Positions 5,841 through 8,133 of a DNA stretch of 8,133 bases are shown here, piece by piece. Each line of letters begins with the position of its first letter. Positions within the stretch are counted from its first letter, which is position 1. Where the stretch lies: assembly GCA_030627155.1 (NCBI GenBank), contig DAOUSP010000046.1:1-8133 (forward strand), read 5' to 3'. Origin of the DNA: Candidatus Aminicenantota bacterium. GTDB taxonomy: Bacteria; Acidobacteriota; Aminicenantia; Aminicenantales; Aminicenantaceae. The translations under genes and the position numbers were made by a program. The notes beneath the pieces are model-generated. The model made no database searches. It was not told the DNA's origin and worked only from the letters and a program-made list of their open reading frames with translations.

Positions 5841-7811
5841 TTATTTTATGTAACCTAACGCCTTTAACTGTTTACGAATATCATCACTTATTTTTGTCTC
5901 TTTTGGACCGTCTTTTCTACTCTGTTTGTAATGAACCTTCATAAAATTAGACAATCTTCTAGCTAGATCTGGTCTCTTTAAAGCAATGTTTATCTGCTCA
6001 TCTGGGTCCTTCTCTAAATCATACACTTCTATCTGCGGCAATTGAGGAGGCGGATAGAGAAAATAAGAAAGGTCTGAAAAAGAGTATTTCTTATTGATAA
6101 TAAGTTTGTATCGACCTTGATTTATGGCTACCTTATGGGGAATATGATTATTTTCAATATTTGAGGCCATATCACTTATAAAAATCCACTCATCTTTTGC
6201 CTTATTTTTTCCATTACCCTTGATTATATCAATCAAGCTCTCTCCATCGAAAAAATAATCAGAGAAATCAATATTAAGCTCATCAAGAATGGTGGGCATA
6301 ACATCGATCAAACGGGCGAATTTTTTTATCCTTTTTCCCCTATATTCTGAATTAAAAAATTTGATAATTAAAGGAACTTTTATAACTTCATTATAAACAC
6401 AATGATTGTGAGCCCAGGCATTATGTTCATAAAACTCTTCGCCATGGTCTGAGGTAAGGATAATCATTGTTCTATCGTAAAGATTTAGCTCTTTAAGCTT
6501 GTCTACTAAAGGTCTAATCAGTTCCTCATCCGTATAGCGAATTTCTCCATCATAAAGGGAAATAATGTTCTGCCTTAAAGCATCAGGCAAAGGCTTAAAT
6601 CGGCTTTCATGATTTACCCTCAAGTCGCCAAAATCAAATTTTTTCAGGTTTGAATTCTTTTCCAAGAACAATTCATTAAAAGGAGGAGGCGAAGAAAATG
6701 GACTATGGATTTGATAGGTGTGAAGAAAGAGAAAAAAATTCCTGTCTTTATTCCTATCTAACCAATTTAAAGCAGCCTGGCAAAGCACACTGGCTGAATC
6801 CTCGGCTTCAATCTGACCTCGAACATTGTAACTGTCGAAACCTTTATTAAACCCAAAAATACCGCTGACAAATCCTCCTCCGGTAAAGGCTGTATTGAAA
6901 TATCCCTTAATTCTTAAAATATCAGCTAAAGTAATGATAGAAGAATCCAATTTTTTGTTTTTGTAATAGACTTGATGGTTGATGGTATTTAAGGAAGTCA
7001 TCAAGGACAGATGGGAGGGTAGAGTCCAGGAGGATGGAGCAAAAGTGTTTAAAAACAAGACAGAATCTTTGGCCAATAAATCTATATTGGGACTTGTCTC
7101 TCTGGGATATCCATAACAGCTTAAATGCTTGGCGCTCAAAGTATCCAGGGAAATAAGAATGATGTTCCTTAAGTTTTGTCGAGGTTGGTAGATAACAGGG
7201 TTAAACCAGCAGGCTAAGGCCTTTTCATTACCGTTAGTTATAAAATAAAAAATGCCTTCAGCATTTTCATATTTAGATAAATCAATCCTTTTATAATTAA
7301 AAATGAGAGCCTGCTCAGGAGTAAGATTTAAAGTTTTCCTGAATATCTCTATTCTTCTTTTTTTTACTTCTAAAATAATCCTGAATCTTGCTCTTCTGCT
7401 TCCTTTACCGGCAAGAAAATATTCCCTATCCCTTCTTATTCCGTATGCAAATTCTAAAAAAGCCTTTTTGGGGATTTTGACTGAAAATTTAAAATTACTC
7501 TCAGGAGGTGCCAAGAGAGAATTAATGTCCACTAAACCAATTAACATCTTTTTCTTAATATAATAAGGATTTTCACCTATTCCTAAATCCTCCAAAGGAT
7601 ATTTATCGGCATCCTCATATAAAGAAGGATTTTTCTCTTTAACCTTTTGAGGATCATAGGTTAACTCTTTTAATGGACTGCTGATTATGTTCCCCTGATT
7701 CAGATGATCGATAAACCTGTAAACGGAAAGTTCTTCTTTCTTTACGCAATTAGACAACAGAAAAGCATTTATAAAAAGGACGATTATAATAAACAACTTT
7801 TTTCGAACCAT
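5841..7811 (-). CDS. sulfatase-superfamily hydrolase with N-terminal extension and Thr at the nucleophile position
   Basis: This 656-residue protein begins with a hydrophobic export segment (KKLFIIIVLFINAFLLS) and C22. The sequence LLSNC is a possible but imperfect lipobox, with Asn at -1. Residues about 25-210 form an extension whose second half looks like a beta-sandwich and ends ACWFNPVIY. The alkaline-phosphatase/sulfatase fold follows: metal ligand D223 in ILISLDTL, CYGYPRETSPNIDLLA (232-247), SSWTLPSHLSLMTSL (260-274), LHTYQIHSPF (363-372), YDGEIRYTDEE (420-430), TSDHGEEFYEH (453-463, D455 and H456 as ligands), H470, and the C-terminal EVYDLEKDPDEQ. At the site where sulfatases have the formylglycine Cys (CxPSR), this protein has T263-L-P-S-H. 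It is therefore not a classical formylglycine sulfatase and may cleave or transfer phosphoesters; the substrate is unknown. The likely location is outside the cytoplasmic membrane. No ribosome site precedes the ATG (see promoter). Confidence 0.9.
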   Translation of the reverse strand: MVRKKLFIIIVLFINAFLLSNCVKKEELSVYRFIDHLNQGNIISSPLKELTYDPQKVKEKNPSLYEDADKYPLEDLGIGENPYYIKKKMLIGLVDINSLLAPPESNFKFSVKIPKKAFLEFAYGIRRDREYFLAGKGSRRARFRIILEVKKRRIEIFRKTLNLTPEQALIFNYKRIDLSKYENAEGIFYFITNGNEKALACWFNPVIYQPRQNLRNIILISLDTLSAKHLSCYGYPRETSPNIDLLAKDSVLFLNTFAPSSWTLPSHLSLMTSLNTINHQVYYKNKKLDSSIITLADILRIKGYFNTAFTGGGFVSGIFGFNKGFDSYNVRGQIEAEDSASVLCQAALNWLDRNKDRNFFLFLHTYQIHSPFSSPPPFNELFLEKNSNLKKFDFGDLRVNHESRFKPLPDALRQNIISLYDGEIRYTDEELIRPLVDKLKELNLYDRTMIILTSDHGEEFYEHNAWAHNHCVYNEVIKVPLIIKFFNSEYRGKRIKKFARLIDVMPTILDELNIDFSDYFFDGESLIDIIKGNGKNKAKDEWIFISDMASNIENNHIPHKVAINQGRYKLIINKKYSFSDLSYFLYPPPQLPQIEVYDLEKDPDEQINIALKRPDLARRLSNFMKVHYKQSRKDGPKETKISDDIRKQLKALGYIK

Positions 7812-7817
7812 CTTTGC

Positions 7818-7846
7818 ATTTTAGATTACTTATCATTCGAAGTCAA
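7818..7846 (-). promoter_or_regulatory. near-consensus promoter giving a leaderless sulfatase-like mRNA
   Basis: On the minus strand, TTGACT (7846-7841), a 17-base spacer and TAAAAT (7823-7818) form a near-consensus pair. The -10 box ends just 6 bases before the ATG at 7811-7809, so transcription should begin at or within a base or two of the start codon. The absence of a Shine-Dalgarno sequence (the bases are GCAAAG) agrees with this. It is predicted from pattern only. Confidence 0.5.
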
Positions 7847-8006
7847 AAATCTGTTCAGCTTAAGAAGATAACATGATGATTTGATGCCTCTCTATATGGG
7901 GTCTATTGCGTGATAGATTGCCCATGGACGAAAAAATCAAATTGATAGGATTTACATTAATGAATTATATTGGTTTTTACAATCATAAGTAATACTCACA
8001 TATCAC

Positions 8007-8020
8007 CTTTGTCGACAAAG
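8007..8020. promoter_or_regulatory. perfect 14-base palindrome, possible operator
   Basis: CTTTGTCGACAAAG is a perfect 14-base palindrome with no spacer, lying in non-coding DNA about 195 bases upstream of the sulfatase-like gene's start. Such symmetry is typical of a site for a dimeric regulator, and the next gene to the right could equally be the target. No regulator gene is in the window. Confidence 0.35.
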
Positions 8021-8049
8021 ATAAAAAAGTCATCAAGTTGTGAAGCATT

Positions 8050-8123
8050 GATCTATGGTCTATATATTATAGCCTATCTATATATATAAAGTGATCGATC
8101 TATAGTCTGGCTGTGCTATCTGA
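8050..8123. repeat. degenerate relative of the GATCTATGG repeat
   Basis: GATCTATGG (8050-8058) and a variant CGATCTATAG (8096-8105) flank a self-complementary AT stretch (CTATA-TAT-TATAG, 8060-8072). They are followed by GGCTGTGCTA (8109-8118). The left cluster shows the same order: its GATCTATGG units are followed by GCTGTGCTA at 4378-4386. The shared words and order suggest one dispersed repeat family, here decayed. Confidence 0.45.
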
Positions 8124-8133
8124 TACATTATAA

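Larger units (their letters stand above)
7847..8133. other. gene-free right end of the window
   Basis: No frame here shows family resemblance. The stretch holds an imperfect inverted repeat around 7898-7923, a perfect palindrome at 8007-8020, and AT-rich repeat words at 8050-8123 related to the cluster at 4329-4386. A 22-codon frame (7924-7992, ATG to TAA) has no ribosome site and is probably chance. The next gene, if any, starts beyond the window. Confidence 0.6.

Noticed and set aside
7924..7992. A 22-codon frame beginning ATGGACGAAAAAATC.
   Set aside because: It has no ribosome site, is very short, and shows no recognisable family; expected by chance in AT-rich DNA.

Overview
This is a mostly bacterial-chromosome-like window of low to moderate GC. 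It carries six recognisable genes and one broken gene, all of enzyme or envelope type. There are no rRNA, tRNA, CRISPR or complete transposase genes. The family mix is a DUF6599 protein, a Tat-exported DUF362 protein, a six-bladed beta-propeller protein with a signal peptide, and a large sulfatase-like hydrolase with an N-terminal extension. This mix resembles Candidatus Aminicenantota (OP8) and related Acidobacteriota-like genomes. That placement is an inference from family content, not a phylogenetic result.

Left part, plus strand: the window opens inside a DUF6599 gene (2-757). A Tat-signal DUF362 protein (824-1726) follows 66 bases later, probably in the same transcript. An AT-rich gap (1727-1944) holds a short stretch that looks like the end of an IS3-family element. 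After it comes a tight two-gene unit of a flavin reductase-like protein (1945-2499) and a CxxC-containing DUF89/ARMT1-type metal-dependent phosphatase (2524-3399), separated by 24 bases.

Middle, minus strand: a YggS/PLPBP-type pyridoxal phosphate protein (3425-4078) converges on the DUF89 gene with only 25 bases between stops and has a good promoter. Beyond it, a gene-free stretch (4079-4456) carries a short tandem repeat built on CCGATCTATGG. Next is a six-bladed beta-propeller gene (5586 down to 4457). It is broken by an in-frame TGA where the family normally has glycine, and by a one-base loss in a homopolymer. Its GC content is clearly higher than that of its neighbours.

Right part: a 656-residue sulfatase-superfamily protein (7811 down to 5841) has threonine where sulfatases carry the formylglycine cysteine. 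It has a near-consensus promoter whose -10 box lies 6 bases before the ATG, which predicts a leaderless mRNA. The last 322 bases hold no convincing gene, but contain a perfect 14-base palindrome and sequence words shared with the repeat at 4329-4386.

I see no convincing new multi-gene system. The items most worth following are the leaderless sulfatase start, the double lesion in the propeller gene, the dispersed GATCTATGG repeat, and the uncharacterised DUF6599-DUF362 pair.
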